Assembly: GCA_040437565.1 (NCBI GenBank)
Contig: JBDOQK010000008.1
Span: 580,909 to 644,908, forward strand
Length of the DNA: 64,000 nucleotides
Origin: Albugo candida
Lineage: Eukaryota > Oomycota > Peronosporomycetes > Albuginales
Reading direction: 5' to 3'
A program made the translations under genes and the position numbers. How positions within the stretch are numbered: position 1 is the stretch's first letter; each line of letters starts with the position of its first letter. Under the pieces are notes generated by a model. That model saw only the letters and a list, made by a program, of their open reading frames with translations, was not told where the DNA came from and did no database searches. This document shows positions 22,613 to 32,239 of the stretch, one piece after another.

Positions 22613-24106
22613 CACTTTATTTGGTGTGAGCCAGTCGTCTTCCAATAATCCTTCGGTGAACTTCCCACTGGTGTCCGCAGGATTAAATTGATACGCGCTT
22701 TCTGGATTCAAGGACCACATATACCCACCACAGTATCCTTTCTCCATAATCTCCCGTATGGTTGCGTCAATAGTTCGCTGTGTTGTCTTGCGTGGATGAG
22801 CGTCCTTCTCATACAATCCACCAAATTCCCCCAATAAAACCGCGTTCTCTGTTTCGTCCACCAAGAAGCCAAACATATCGTACATTGTGTCCGCCACGTT
22901 CCTATATAACGTCGCGTTATCAAGTTCTACATAATCAGCATAAACTCCACTCGGACCAAAGGTGCCGCCCGCATAAAAGTACCATGCTGGATTCACAGCG
23001 GTCGTGTAATAGTGTGGAGCATATACGACTTTATTATTCACATCAAGTTGAACCGGCAACCGTTTTGCGTTTTGTAATCCTCCACCCCACCAGTCGTAAT
23101 ACGTGTCTGTTTTACCTTGAAGCGTGATAGTGTGTTGCCCGTTGATCCCTTCCACAAATGCGAGCCAGTTCTTGCAGTCTGAAATAACGCGGTTACCGAT
23201 AAGAGTTGCCCCTCGATGCCAATCTGGATCTTCTCCTCCCCAAGATGATTCGTACGGTTCGTTTTTCAAATCAACACCAACAATGTTCCAATACTTTGAA
23301 GAGCATAAACTAGACGTTAATCGATCCACCGCCTTGAGATAATCTTCTTCTGACACGCCCAATCGTTCGCTGTACCACGCCCCACCGGAAGCTTGTGGTG
23401 TTAGTGTATGTAGACTCAAAAGAACGCTGATTCTACGGTAACCTAGTACCGTAACAATGCTTTGAATCATCGATACGTAAGACTTCAGATTGATCGCGCG
23501 ATTTGTCGCCATATTAATCAAATCCTTTTCCGGTGGACTGTTCGTTAAAATGTTTGCAATACTTAGTGGTAAGCGGACGCTATTAAACTTGTTGCGACTG
23601 AGGAAAGATGCGATCTCGTAGGCGGATGTTCCGTTTTCAGAGTTTTCCCAAAGGCCATACGGTATGCGAAGCGACGTCTCCATACCAAACCAATTTGTCC
23701 CTTTTATGCCGAGTGTCACGCTCGTGCCATTTTTCGAAACGGCAACGATTTTGCCTCCTTTACTCATATAATTGGGTAACTCACAACCCATATCAGGATA
23801 CTTGAGTGGATTCCCAATCTGGCCATCCTCTGAAATAATATCACCGTCTTCGTTGACACCTCCATCTCTGATTTTTCGCTTGTGGAAAATATAGTCGTTA
23901 TATCTGTCAGCTGCTTGATCTCTGTCACGCCGGGCTTGAAGACCGCCGTACACAATGAGTCCAGCAGCACCAGCAATAATAAGGAGGAAAAGGATAACAC
24001 CAGGATAAGTTCGAATTCGACCTCTGAATTTTTCACTTCTTCCTGTCGTTTGAGGGAGATGAGAAGACATCACTGTGAATCGTTCGCTAGGACGTTGATA
24101 GCTCAT
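22517..24106 (-). CDS. Membrane-anchored glycoside hydrolase family 5 enzyme
   Basis: This is a 529-aa type II membrane protein. A 36-residue cytosolic tail is followed by one membrane anchor (VILFLLIIAGAAGLIVYGG, residues about 37-55) and an extracellular GH5 domain. The GH5 proton donor lies in LKNEPYE (Glu283) and the nucleophile in LLGEFGG (Glu427). Other family stretches are GTNWFGME, FNSVRLPLS, LLSLHTL and YAPHYY. The enzyme is expected to cleave beta-glucans (cellulase or exo/endo-glucanase activity), in wall remodelling or attack on host wall. The membrane anchor argues for work at the pathogen's own surface (inference). It is an intact single exon with an Inr-like motif immediately upstream. 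Confidence 0.93.
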   Translation of the reverse strand: MSYQRPSERFTVMSSHLPQTTGRSEKFRGRIRTYPGVILFLLIIAGAAGLIVYGGLQARRDRDQAADRYNDYIFHKRKIRDGGVNEDGDIISEDGQIGNPLKYPDMGCELPNYMSKGGKIVAVSKNGTSVTLGIKGTNWFGMETSLRIPYGLWENSENGTSAYEIASFLSRNKFNSVRLPLSIANILTNSPPEKDLINMATNRAINLKSYVSMIQSIVTVLGYRRISVLLSLHTLTPQASGGAWYSERLGVSEEDYLKAVDRLTSSLCSSKYWNIVGVDLKNEPYESSWGGEDPDWHRGATLIGNRVISDCKNWLAFVEGINGQHTITLQGKTDTYYDWWGGGLQNAKRLPVQLDVNNKVVYAPHYYTTAVNPAWYFYAGGTFGPSGVYADYVELDNATLYRNVADTMYDMFGFLVDETENAVLLGEFGGLYEKDAHPRKTTQRTIDATIREIMEKGYCGGYMWSLNPESAYQFNPADTSGKFTEGLLEDDWLTPNKVFIRALEALDDLKDLKRFPCFQEEITAKSTDE

Positions 24107-24118
24107 CCTGAATGAGTG
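24107..24118 (-). promoter_or_regulatory. Possible initiator element of GH5 gene
   Basis: On the minus strand CACTCATTCAGG abuts the start codon and resembles the CTCATTY core of oomycete initiators. This is motif likeness only. Confidence 0.3.
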
Positions 24119-24747
24119 TTAAAAGAAAGCTTGTAGACTTTCGGAATACCAGGAATCGCGTCGAATAACGGTCGCGTGGTTACGTGATAAAAGGACCTTA
24201 ACAATAGATGATCTTTCGATTTGTCTTGGCTACTCCAATCATCACAGCTTCATCCATTTATAGCTTGCATATCTTGGAAAGATCGTGGCTCTACCGATTG
24301 CATTTCCTTGACAATTATGTTGAAGATCTTCATGTCACACTCTTTCTAGAAGGATACATACGCGCTTCAATTACAACAACAAATATTTAGAAACCATGTA
24401 ATATAGAGTCACTCGCGGGGAAATAAAATTAAGCGCGTGCTTATGAGTAATGCGAGGTAGTGTAAAAATTGAGGATTGTGAGTTGTAAATCAGCTAGCAA
24501 AAATGGGAGGTATTGCGCTGCCCGCGCGTCGTATATTGTTTCGAAGATCTTAGTCAAGAAGACGATTAGATGCATACGACAAAATGCAAGAAGTCTCATG
24601 CACGGATATAGTTTGAAAGTAGTATATTCAATTATAATCAGAATAGTAAATGTCATTTTTCCTCTCAATATTGAATGTGTCCGCATGCCTTCCCACATCG
24701 ATAAATGATGCAGTGAAGCGGTCAGTTCTCAAAGATTATATATAGCA
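24107..24747. other. Intergenic region
   Basis: The stretch upstream of GH5 is AT-rich with only short unconserved frames on both strands (for example 24441-24708). Confidence 0.45.
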
Positions 24748-24995
24748 TCATCGAGGAAAATTAGCTGAGAGCAGTCCCTCAACAATATCTGTGAATATCC
24801 TCAGCATCCTATCAGCACTCGTTTGTGCAAGCGCCTGATTGGATTCACGGATCTCAAACTTTTTTGATCTCTCATCGGGAGTAAATTTTACAATGAGTGG
24901 ATGTGGCTGTGATAAGTATTTTAATGTCCAACACACGATTTAGTGGATTCGATCCACATATCGGATATGAATACGTTATTAATTTCTAATTTCAT
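24748..24995 (-). CDS. Possible small protein, two exons
   Basis: A 53-codon stretch (24748-24906) reads like real coding sequence with amphipathic helices (HPLIVKFTPDERSKKFEIRE, TSADRMLRIFTDIVEGLL). It has no ATG of its own. Joining it across a 68-nt GT-AG intron (24907-24974) to a seven-codon exon starting MKLEINN (24975-24995) gives a 59-aa protein. The gene would diverge from phosphoglycerate mutase with only 44 bases between start codons. I do not recognise the family. The first exon is weak and other exons are possible. Confidence 0.3.
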
Positions 24996-25039
24996 AACTT
25001 GCCACTCGTTGATCTGAATAATTGAAAGTTCTATTTGGA

Positions 25040-26015
25040 ATGACAAGCACTCCTCAAAACAAGGGTAAGGCTCAATCTTTCATCAGATTAATGAAATGTG
25101 GCAAACTTATCAATCGATTTTGTAGCAAAGTACCAATTGGTACTGATTCGTCACGGTGAATCGGAATGGAATGTGCAGAATCTTTTCACCGGATGGTGTG
25201 ATGTGCCACTTTCATCCAAAGGTATGCGCGTGAGCTTTTCGAATTACATTGCTCACACATACAAATTATCTATCGTTAGGCGAAGATGAATCGCGTGATG
25301 CCGGCAAACTTCTTAAAGATGCTGGTTTTGTATTCGATTTTGCATATACTTCAGTGCTGAAGCGCGCAATAAAAACGCTATGGAATGTGCTCGAAGAAAT
25401 GAACTTGATGTGGATCCCCACTGTCTCTTCTTGGACTTTGAACGAGCGACATTATGGTTCGTTGACCGGTTTGAACAAGCAGGAAACGGTTGACAAGCAC
25501 GGGCTGGAGCAGGTTTGAGTATTGCATGCGTTAATGCAGCACCTGTTCATAAGCATGATATATGACAGGTGATGATATGGCGAAGAAGTTTTGCTATCCC
25601 GCCTCCACCACTTGATCAAACAAGCGAATATTATCCCGGAAAGGATATCAAGTATCAGAATATACCAAGGGAAAAGCTTCCGCTGTCCGAGTCCCTCAAA
25701 ACTACCGGTGAGCGAGTACTACCGTTCTGGAGAGACACGATTGTCCCTTCCATTCAGAGTGGAAAACGTGTATTGATTGCCGCACATGGGAATAGTCTTC
25801 GCGCTTTGGTTCAGCGCCTTGATCAAATCCCCGAAAATGTCATCACAGGCCTCAATATTCCCACAGGGATTCCCCTTGTCTATGATTTGGACGAAAATAT
25901 GCGTCCAATCCCGCATCCTGATGCTATCGCTCCTCTTTCCGGCCGATATATTGGTGATTTGGAAGATGTTAGAGCTCGAATCGCCGGAGTTGCAAATCAG
26001 ACAAAAACGAAATAA
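25040..26015 (+). CDS. gpmA: 2,3-bisphosphoglycerate-dependent phosphoglycerate mutase
   Basis: Four exons (25040-25064, 25126-25221, 25280-25512, 25569-26015) join in frame into a 266-aa dPGM. It interconverts 3- and 2-phosphoglycerate in glycolysis and gluconeogenesis. Key motifs are the phosphohistidine loop [19 protein letters not shown], the substrate loop [17 protein letters not shown] and the second catalytic His in [10 protein letters not shown]. Length matches the family (about 250 aa). The N-terminus ([14 protein letters not shown]) is short and lacks a targeting leader, so the product appears cytosolic. The splice sites are GTAAGG, GTATGC and GTTTGA donors with TAG/CAG acceptors. 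It converges on the pyruvate kinase gene 148 bases downstream. Confidence 0.94.
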
Positions 26016-26163
26016 GAACACGAACGGATAAACTGCCTTTTCAATTGAACTGACTAAAATTTTGTCTTATTGTGTACCAATCACACTCGTTCTGTGATTG
26101 AACAAAAATCAGATTCAATTTGAAAATTTAATTGTTGCTCTTCTTCATTTCCGCATCTTAATC

Positions 26164-27893
26164 TTACGCGACTTCTGCAACACGCATAACGACTTGTCGG
26201 CCGAGATCATCAGATAACGAGTCCGAGCTCAGGAGCACGACGCGGTCTTTTGAGACGAGCCATCCCATCCGTTTCGCTTCTTTGATGGCTTCAGCAGCAG
26301 TAGGTCGACTCATTTGATTGGCTGGAACAACTGGGTACAATCCTCGATGAATTTGAAGTTGTCGACCAATTTTACACGACGGTGTAAAGCACATTACTGG
26401 GACAGTCGGTCTGTACTTGGCAATCATCTGAGCCGTACGTCCCGTATCTGTCAGGACAATCATCAATTTTGCATTCATTTCATGCGCTGTCTTGACGACC
26501 GAACTTGCAACCGACTCAACATCATTTTCCGCTGGAGTCCACTCGTACTCATGATACTGTGTCTCCAGTAATTGATCCGCTTCCTTGATAACAGTCATCA
26601 TGGTACGAACAGAGTCGACAGGATATTTTCCATTGGCACATTCTCCGCTTAGCATGACCGCGTCAGCACCATCTAAAACAGCGTTTCCGACGTCAGACAC
26701 CTCTGCGCGAGTAGGACGAGGATTTTGAATCATCGATTCCAGCATTTGAGTTGCAACAATAACCGGTTTACCAATAGCGTTGCATTTCTCAACCATTAAT
26801 TTCTGATACGTTAATACTTTTTGTAGCGGAACTTCGACGCCTAAATCACCACGGGCCACCATAATTCCATCAGAAACCTCTAAAATTTGGTCGAAATTCT
26901 GAATGCCTTCCAAATTCTCTATTTTTGAAATAATTTTAGGAGCTGGGTGATCAGACGGCCAATGCTTGGACATCTGAGATTGGACAAATTCTCTAATCTC
27001 AATGACGTCACTGGGCTTGCGGATGAACGAGGCTGCGATAAAATCCACGTCATGTTGTACACCAAACATCAGATCAATCTTATCTTTTTCCGACAGAGCC
27101 GGTAGGTTGACTTGTAATCCAGGCAAATTGACTCCTTTCGTATTACCGAGCTCTTCGGTGTTTTGAATTACACACCGAATTTCGTTTTTCGCTTTGTCAA
27201 CGTGAATCGCATTCAACCGAATCAAACCGTCAGATAGCAAAACTGTATCCCCAGATTTGACGGTGTCGACTAGATGCGGATAGGTAATGTAAATTCGTTC
27301 CGCCGTTCCTTGTTCTTGAAATTCCTTGTTGTTGGTCAAAAGTATTTCTTTGCCAGTTTCCAGAAGCACTTTCTTCCCGTTTTTCATTTTGCCAGTTCGA
27401 ATTTCAGGTCCTTTTGTATCCAATAGCACGGCTCGGAGGTTGAATGTGTTTTGGCTTTCAGAGTGCACACCGCGACAAGCTCGAAGATTGTGTATGCCTA
27501 CATAACTGAAATTAATGAGTGAATTACTTTAGGTACACATTGAAACTACGTTGAAGCGCCTCGGAATGCTCCGCGTGAGAAAAATTGATTCGCATGATGC
27601 GAAGTCCTTCATCGACCAACTTTTGTGTCATGTCTGGCGACTCGGATACTGGTCCGATTGTTCCAACAATCTGCACGGTGCAACAGTTCATTGATAAGCA
27701 AAGAAGGGAAATAGAGTACCTTTGTCATAGAAAATTTCTCGCTCCTTGGATTCTTATAGCCCCCACTTTGGGAATAAGTAGACAGTGATTTCAAAAATAC
27801 GGGAATAGATGATCCATTATGAGAATGACCGTAGTGGACCGCTTTTGAAGTGCGCGCTAAAGCGATCGAGTGGCGATGGAATCGCTGAAACAT
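26164..27893 (-). CDS. Pyruvate kinase with mitochondrial-type N-terminal leader
   Basis: Three exons (27720-27893, 27550-27670, 26164-27497; introns 49 and 52 nt) encode about 542 aa. The enzyme turns phosphoenolpyruvate and ADP into pyruvate and ATP. Landmarks are IVGTIGPVSES, MRINFSHAEH, LDTKGPEIRTG, ISKIENLEGI (catalytic Lys), VARGDLGVEVP, VATQMLESM and DGADAVMLSGE. The spliced N-terminus adds about 55 residues before the catalytic core (MFQRFHRHSIALARTSKAV...), rich in Arg, His, Ser and Ala and free of acidic residues. This is typical of a mitochondrial targeting peptide. Stramenopiles are known to run the lower half of glycolysis in mitochondria, so organellar location is a good inference. 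The acceptor of intron 2 was chosen to restore QRIHNLRA, which matches the family. Confidence 0.94.
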
Positions 27894-28352
27894 TTGATTT
27901 TTGTGGTACTGCCCTGTCGAACCTAATGATACTGCGCACTTAGGGACAAACGCTGCAAAAGCACATGGTTGCTTGATTCCTTAGCATATTAAATATGATA
28001 CATGACGATGGGCTAGGAGCGTGTACGCAGCACATTTTTCCTCACATCTAAACGCTGGTCAATTGCATCTGACCTAATTTCAGGCTATATTATTTTTGCA
28101 AGTGCAGCTCAAACTAGATATTCCTTACACCGCATTCGCTATACTGCATTCCTACCCATTGATGAGTGAAGTTACCTAGTGCGACAATGATAGCTTGTTG
28201 ACTCCCATCATTTGAAGTTCATTGAGTTTGGTATTTAGTATATCAAACTATGCTTATAAACCCTGACCCCTCTATGATCTTTCGCTCCATGAGTCAATAT
28301 TTTACCTACAACGTTTCTGTTTTGTCCAATCGAACATATATACCGTCGAGTG
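27894..28352. other. Divergent promoter region, pyruvate kinase and HAD gene
   Basis: These 459 bases separate the two divergent genes. I see no gene or repeat here. Confidence 0.45.
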
Positions 28353-29198
28353 ATGTCATTGGTCCGCGGCGTTACTTTTGACTTGGATGACACGCTTTGG
28401 TGCGGCAAAACAGTTATAGCCGATGCAACCACTCGTTTTCACGCATTCATAGAATCGCGTGCTCCTCTTTTAAGTACCTCTTTTCCTCCTGATGCATTCA
28501 GTCAGTTACTTCTTCAGTTCCAAAAAGCGCTGCCTGATCATGCGCACGACTACACGTTTTTGAGAAAGTATACACTCTTGCATTGCGCAAAGCAAGTTGG
28601 AGGGTATCGTGCACTCGGGTTTCATTCAGACGAAGAATTGAAACATTTTATTGATGAGTCGTGTGAGACCTTTTTGAAATTTCGCAGTCAGCCTCAAATA
28701 TTTGATGGTGTCCCGGAGATGCTTACTCAATTAAATGCATTTTTACGAGCTGATGAAGCAAATTCTGGAAAAGAAGAAATCTTGGAACGAAGCAAACATA
28801 TCGGAGTGATAACCAATGGAAATTGTCGGTTTGAATATCTCCCAAAAGCCGTCAGTGATATGTTTGACTTTGTGGTTTCGGCAGAAACCGCGAAGAAGGC
28901 AAAACCACATCGACAGATATTTGAGGCGGCAATCAACCAGTTCTCTAACACCGCAAATCCTCACGAATTTGTACATGTGGGAGATCATTATCGATGCGAC
29001 ATAGAGGGAGCAAAGTGTGCGGGAATGAGGACGATCTGGGTGAACGCTTTTTGGAAGAGCGAAAATGTCTACAGTCGGAAGGATGGCGAGTATGGTGATT
29101 ATGCTGCGGCAGATGCGATTATTCGAAGCATCAGAGACGTAATGACTGTTTTGATACATTGGCAGAACGAATCTCGATCGAATAGCTCAGGCGTATAG
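28353..29198 (+). CDS. HAD-superfamily hydrolase
   Basis: The ATG at 28353 gives a 281-aa cytosolic protein with all four HAD motifs. Motif I is TFDLDDTLW (nucleophile Asp), motif II ITNGNC, motif III the Lys in KKAKPHRQIF, and motif IV HVGDHYRCDIEGAKCAGM. A helical cap of about 100 residues lies between motifs I and II, as in subfamily I phosphatases (HDHD3/YjjG-like). It probably dephosphorylates a small metabolite such as a nucleotide or sugar phosphate; the substrate cannot be read from sequence. It is a single exon, and its 3' flank is duplicated by the next gap. Confidence 0.9.
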   Translation: MSLVRGVTFDLDDTLWCGKTVIADATTRFHAFIESRAPLLSTSFPPDAFSQLLLQFQKALPDHAHDYTFLRKYTLLHCAKQVGGYRALGFHSDEELKHFIDESCETFLKFRSQPQIFDGVPEMLTQLNAFLRADEANSGKEEILERSKHIGVITNGNCRFEYLPKAVSDMFDFVVSAETAKKAKPHRQIFEAAINQFSNTANPHEFVHVGDHYRCDIEGAKCAGMRTIWVNAFWKSENVYSRKDGEYGDYAAADAIIRSIRDVMTVLIHWQNESRSNSSGV

Positions 29199-29425
29199 TA
29201 CATTCGGATGATAACAAAACTGGATGCTCTCATCAATGACCACCGTACTCAATTTGACTANNNNNNNNNNNNNNNNNNNNNNNNNNNNNNNNNNNNNNNN
29301 NNNNNNNNNNNNNNNNNNNNNNNNNNNNNNNNNNNNNNNNNNNNNNNNNNNNNNNNNNNNTAGTACATTCGGATGATAACAAAACTGGATGCTCTCATCA
29401 ATGACCACCGTACTCAATTTGACTA
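29196..29425. repeat. Unmerged contig overlap flanking N gap
   Basis: The 65 bases at 29196-29260 recur at 29361-29425 around the N run 29261-29360. Confidence 0.85.
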
Positions 29426-29744
29426 AAAAAGTTGAGTGGGGCCGCTATCTTACTTGACTTGAAGCGTGCAGACAGGGACTCGCAAGCCTCAAATTCACCT
29501 GCAAACATTATATATTCCAGTTGCTGTAGATGTTTTAAGTGCCAAATACGATTATATACTTGCACCCTCATGCTGTTGAACCTGATATCGCCCGATTCGC
29601 TGGCATAGAGAAACAATAGAACATGGAAACTTGGGGCTGAAAATGCATGGATCTGTACAGCACATGTTCAAGTACGTCTACTAATCTCTAAGAATATTTG
29701 TACAATTCAATCCTTTCAACTCGATAAAGTCTGTGCAATATTAA
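29426..29744. other. Intergenic region between convergent genes
   Basis: This is 3' flank of the HAD and START-FYVE genes. Only short unsupported frames are seen. Confidence 0.4.
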
Positions 29745-31511
29745 CTACATATTCATGGCTTGTTGATTCGCTTGTGTCAGTTCATAAGCCGTCTCGGCTG
29801 CGCGCCGTAGCGCCAACATCTGATGATATAAGTTCGTTTGATACGAAGATACACTGCGATTATGTGTGATGTACGGTATTCTTGGTGATTCGAGTACCCG
29901 GCTATCCTTACCATTTACTTCGGATGTTGCTCGTAAAATGGTTGTATCTAATTCCAACTCAACATCCACATCGTTGCCTCGACTTGTATATTGGTCATCA
30001 CTCTTTTGTCCGTCGGCGACCCGCTCGGTATCCTCATCTTTTGCTGGCGATAATGACAATAAATTCTGAAAACTCTGTGCAAGTTCATCGCTGTCTTCTT
30101 CTTTTTCTATTTTGGAATCTTCACCACCCTGATCCAGCACTGTATAGTTGACTGTGGTTTCAAAGTAGCGCGAAGCGTCCTCTTCGGTTGTCTCCAAATC
30201 AGACAAAACCAAATCCGACTCGATCGGAGAGGATGAATCATTTGCTAACGTATTCACCACTATAGGAGTCTTCGGGTCGGGATCCACTCCAAAAACGTGT
30301 AGCTTTGTGGTGGATATGCACCGAACACAACACCAATACTTTCCTTGATATTTTTTCCCAATCATTCGCTTGCGAAGGCAGCAATGATGACATACAATCA
30401 GTTCGCATATATAACACTTGCGGTACTGCAACATCCCCATCAAATTACGTTTGAATGATTTATGGCATCGCATACATGAATTTCCAGCGACTTGATGTCC
30501 ACTTTTGCGCTCGTGTTTCAATGCCGATGTATCAGCCCCAGAAGTGACAGCAGCGAGCTTTCTACCCTCCACGTACTGTATGAGATCAAAAACTCGCGAA
30601 GAGAGGGAAAGGTTGACATGAAATGCAAACTTGTGACCTATGCCACCTTCCAGTCTAAGTGCGGTTTCGGAGAAGATTTGAACCACATTTGGTTGTATCT
30701 GCCGATAAATACAAATAATTGCCATACGACTGCGAAAAGAAGACGAAAATTCAGGAATCTGAGGTAATTCGCATGGTCGTATAACCAGATACCCTATTTT
30801 AGCGGTCTCGGTAAGCGTCGGACCACGTTCATGTGGTGATACGTTCAACAGTCCCACTGACTCGTAGTACACGAGATCACGTTGTTTTACTAATAGATTG
30901 GCTCCTGGGACAGGCATACGCGCTAGACACCACTTGATACAAAGGGAACGGAAGCGCTTGTTGATATACGGTGTGCCTTGAGGACGCTCAACAGTACACA
31001 CAATCCTAGCGTCTCGCACGGAAGATGCATTTACGTACGCGATCCGCTGCATGTAATCCGCATCTGTTGGTGTATAGTCACCGTATATCAGATCTTCTAC
31101 CGTGCTTTGAACGGTGCCAACTGCGACAATAACTGGTGAACAGCTGGATCGATCAATTCTTTCTTTTGGGGTTTTATGGGTGCTGACATAAAAATCTAGA
31201 TCTCCTTTGCGTTTTATATGCTTCCAACGCCGAATATGTTTCCGACCACCACTCAGAAAATTATGTTCTCGCTGAAATGCTTCCTCTAAAAAACGATTGC
31301 GTTCCAGAAGACTTTGTTGTTCTTGAGCGGGTGTTAGCTTAATATTGCAAAAATAGTTTGGAGGTAAAGGAAATTTTGCTCTTTGTGGAACCTTGACTGT
31401 TGATGGTTGCGTTAATTGGGAATGGAGCGTCACATTATTTCTGGTACCAGCTTGAGCTGAATCACAACCCGCTGTTGATGCGGAAGTGTATCGGTCTCGA
31501 GCTGTTGCCAT
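29745..31511 (-). CDS. START-like/FYVE-type zinc finger protein, paralogue of 2664-4421
   Basis: This 588-aa protein has the same plan as the gene at 2664. A basic helical lead-in (RRWKHIKRKGDLDFYVS) precedes a START-like domain at about residues 100-320 (LCIKWCLARMPVPGANLLVK, RDLVYYESVG, GYLVIRPCELPQIPEF). A four-CxxC finger (CMRC at 346, CYIC, CHHC, CVRC near 398) and an acidic, Ser-rich tail follow, ending in LYHQMLALRRAAETAYELTQ. The shared C-terminal helix marks the two as paralogues, now on opposite strands 25 kb apart with strongly diverged sequence. The finger keeps the zinc ligands but not the classic FYVE basic core, so PI3P binding is uncertain. It is a single exon and intact. Confidence 0.86.
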   Translation of the reverse strand: MATARDRYTSASTAGCDSAQAGTRNNVTLHSQLTQPSTVKVPQRAKFPLPPNYFCNIKLTPAQEQQSLLERNRFLEEAFQREHNFLSGGRKHIRRWKHIKRKGDLDFYVSTHKTPKERIDRSSCSPVIVAVGTVQSTVEDLIYGDYTPTDADYMQRIAYVNASSVRDARIVCTVERPQGTPYINKRFRSLCIKWCLARMPVPGANLLVKQRDLVYYESVGLLNVSPHERGPTLTETAKIGYLVIRPCELPQIPEFSSSFRSRMAIICIYRQIQPNVVQIFSETALRLEGGIGHKFAFHVNLSLSSRVFDLIQYVEGRKLAAVTSGADTSALKHERKSGHQVAGNSCMRCHKSFKRNLMGMLQYRKCYICELIVCHHCCLRKRMIGKKYQGKYWCCVRCISTTKLHVFGVDPDPKTPIVVNTLANDSSSPIESDLVLSDLETTEEDASRYFETTVNYTVLDQGGEDSKIEKEEDSDELAQSFQNLLSLSPAKDEDTERVADGQKSDDQYTSRGNDVDVELELDTTILRATSEVNGKDSRVLESPRIPYITHNRSVSSYQTNLYHQMLALRRAAETAYELTQANQQAMNM

Positions 31512-32239
31512 AAATATCGCACAATGACTATAAATACTCAGTTAATTCTTTGGGTCGTTGAAGGCAGAATTCCCTAACGCAGTCACAGTGACACAATGTC
31601 TGGAACGTTGTTTTTTCCTGCAGGGTTTGGTACCAATAAAATAATCGACTGAGGAATAATGTACTTGATACTTAGAATGAGTATCACGAAATCAGTCTGA
31701 CACACAAAATAGGCAGCCCCAACCACTCATTCTGGTGACAACCTCATAAAGGGATATCTTGCGTCATCCGGAAAGCAAATTTAGATCAAAACGCAAAAGA
31801 TAAACGGAATACGTGAGAATACCGGGCCGCGGACAGGCTATAACAAAATTTAAATTGAGGTGATGCTCGGTAGACTTTTGATGAGAGCCAGTTGTTACCC
31901 CTTTCCTCATGCCTGGTAGTGGTTCTGATGGGTTTTCGAACACAAAGACAGCGTAGATAATGTGATGACCAAGCAATTATGCAGAGAAAATGCCTTCAAA
32001 AGTCATGAATGATCGATAGAATATAGCGTGCGCAACTAATTAATTGAATTGTAGAGGATTGTCACCGTACTTGTTGCCCTATGTCTTGAACATAATCTAG
32101 CTCTTTATGATATGTCGTTTTTATGCTCGTTTTTCCAGAGGAAACGTTTGTCTGTCTGGACAATCGCATACCGGTTATTTAGGCCTGTGAAACATGATAG
32201 TTTAATTTCATATTACGGATCATAAGGTAGACGACTGAT
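31512..32239. other. Divergent promoter region
   Basis: About 730 bases lie between the START-FYVE and MFS genes. I find only short frames without features. Confidence 0.45.

Noticed and set aside
27506-27536. 31-nt intron in pyruvate kinase
   Set aside because: A donor at 27536 also gives an open frame, but the 52-nt intron 27498-27549 restores the conserved QRIHNLRA and matches the size of the other introns.
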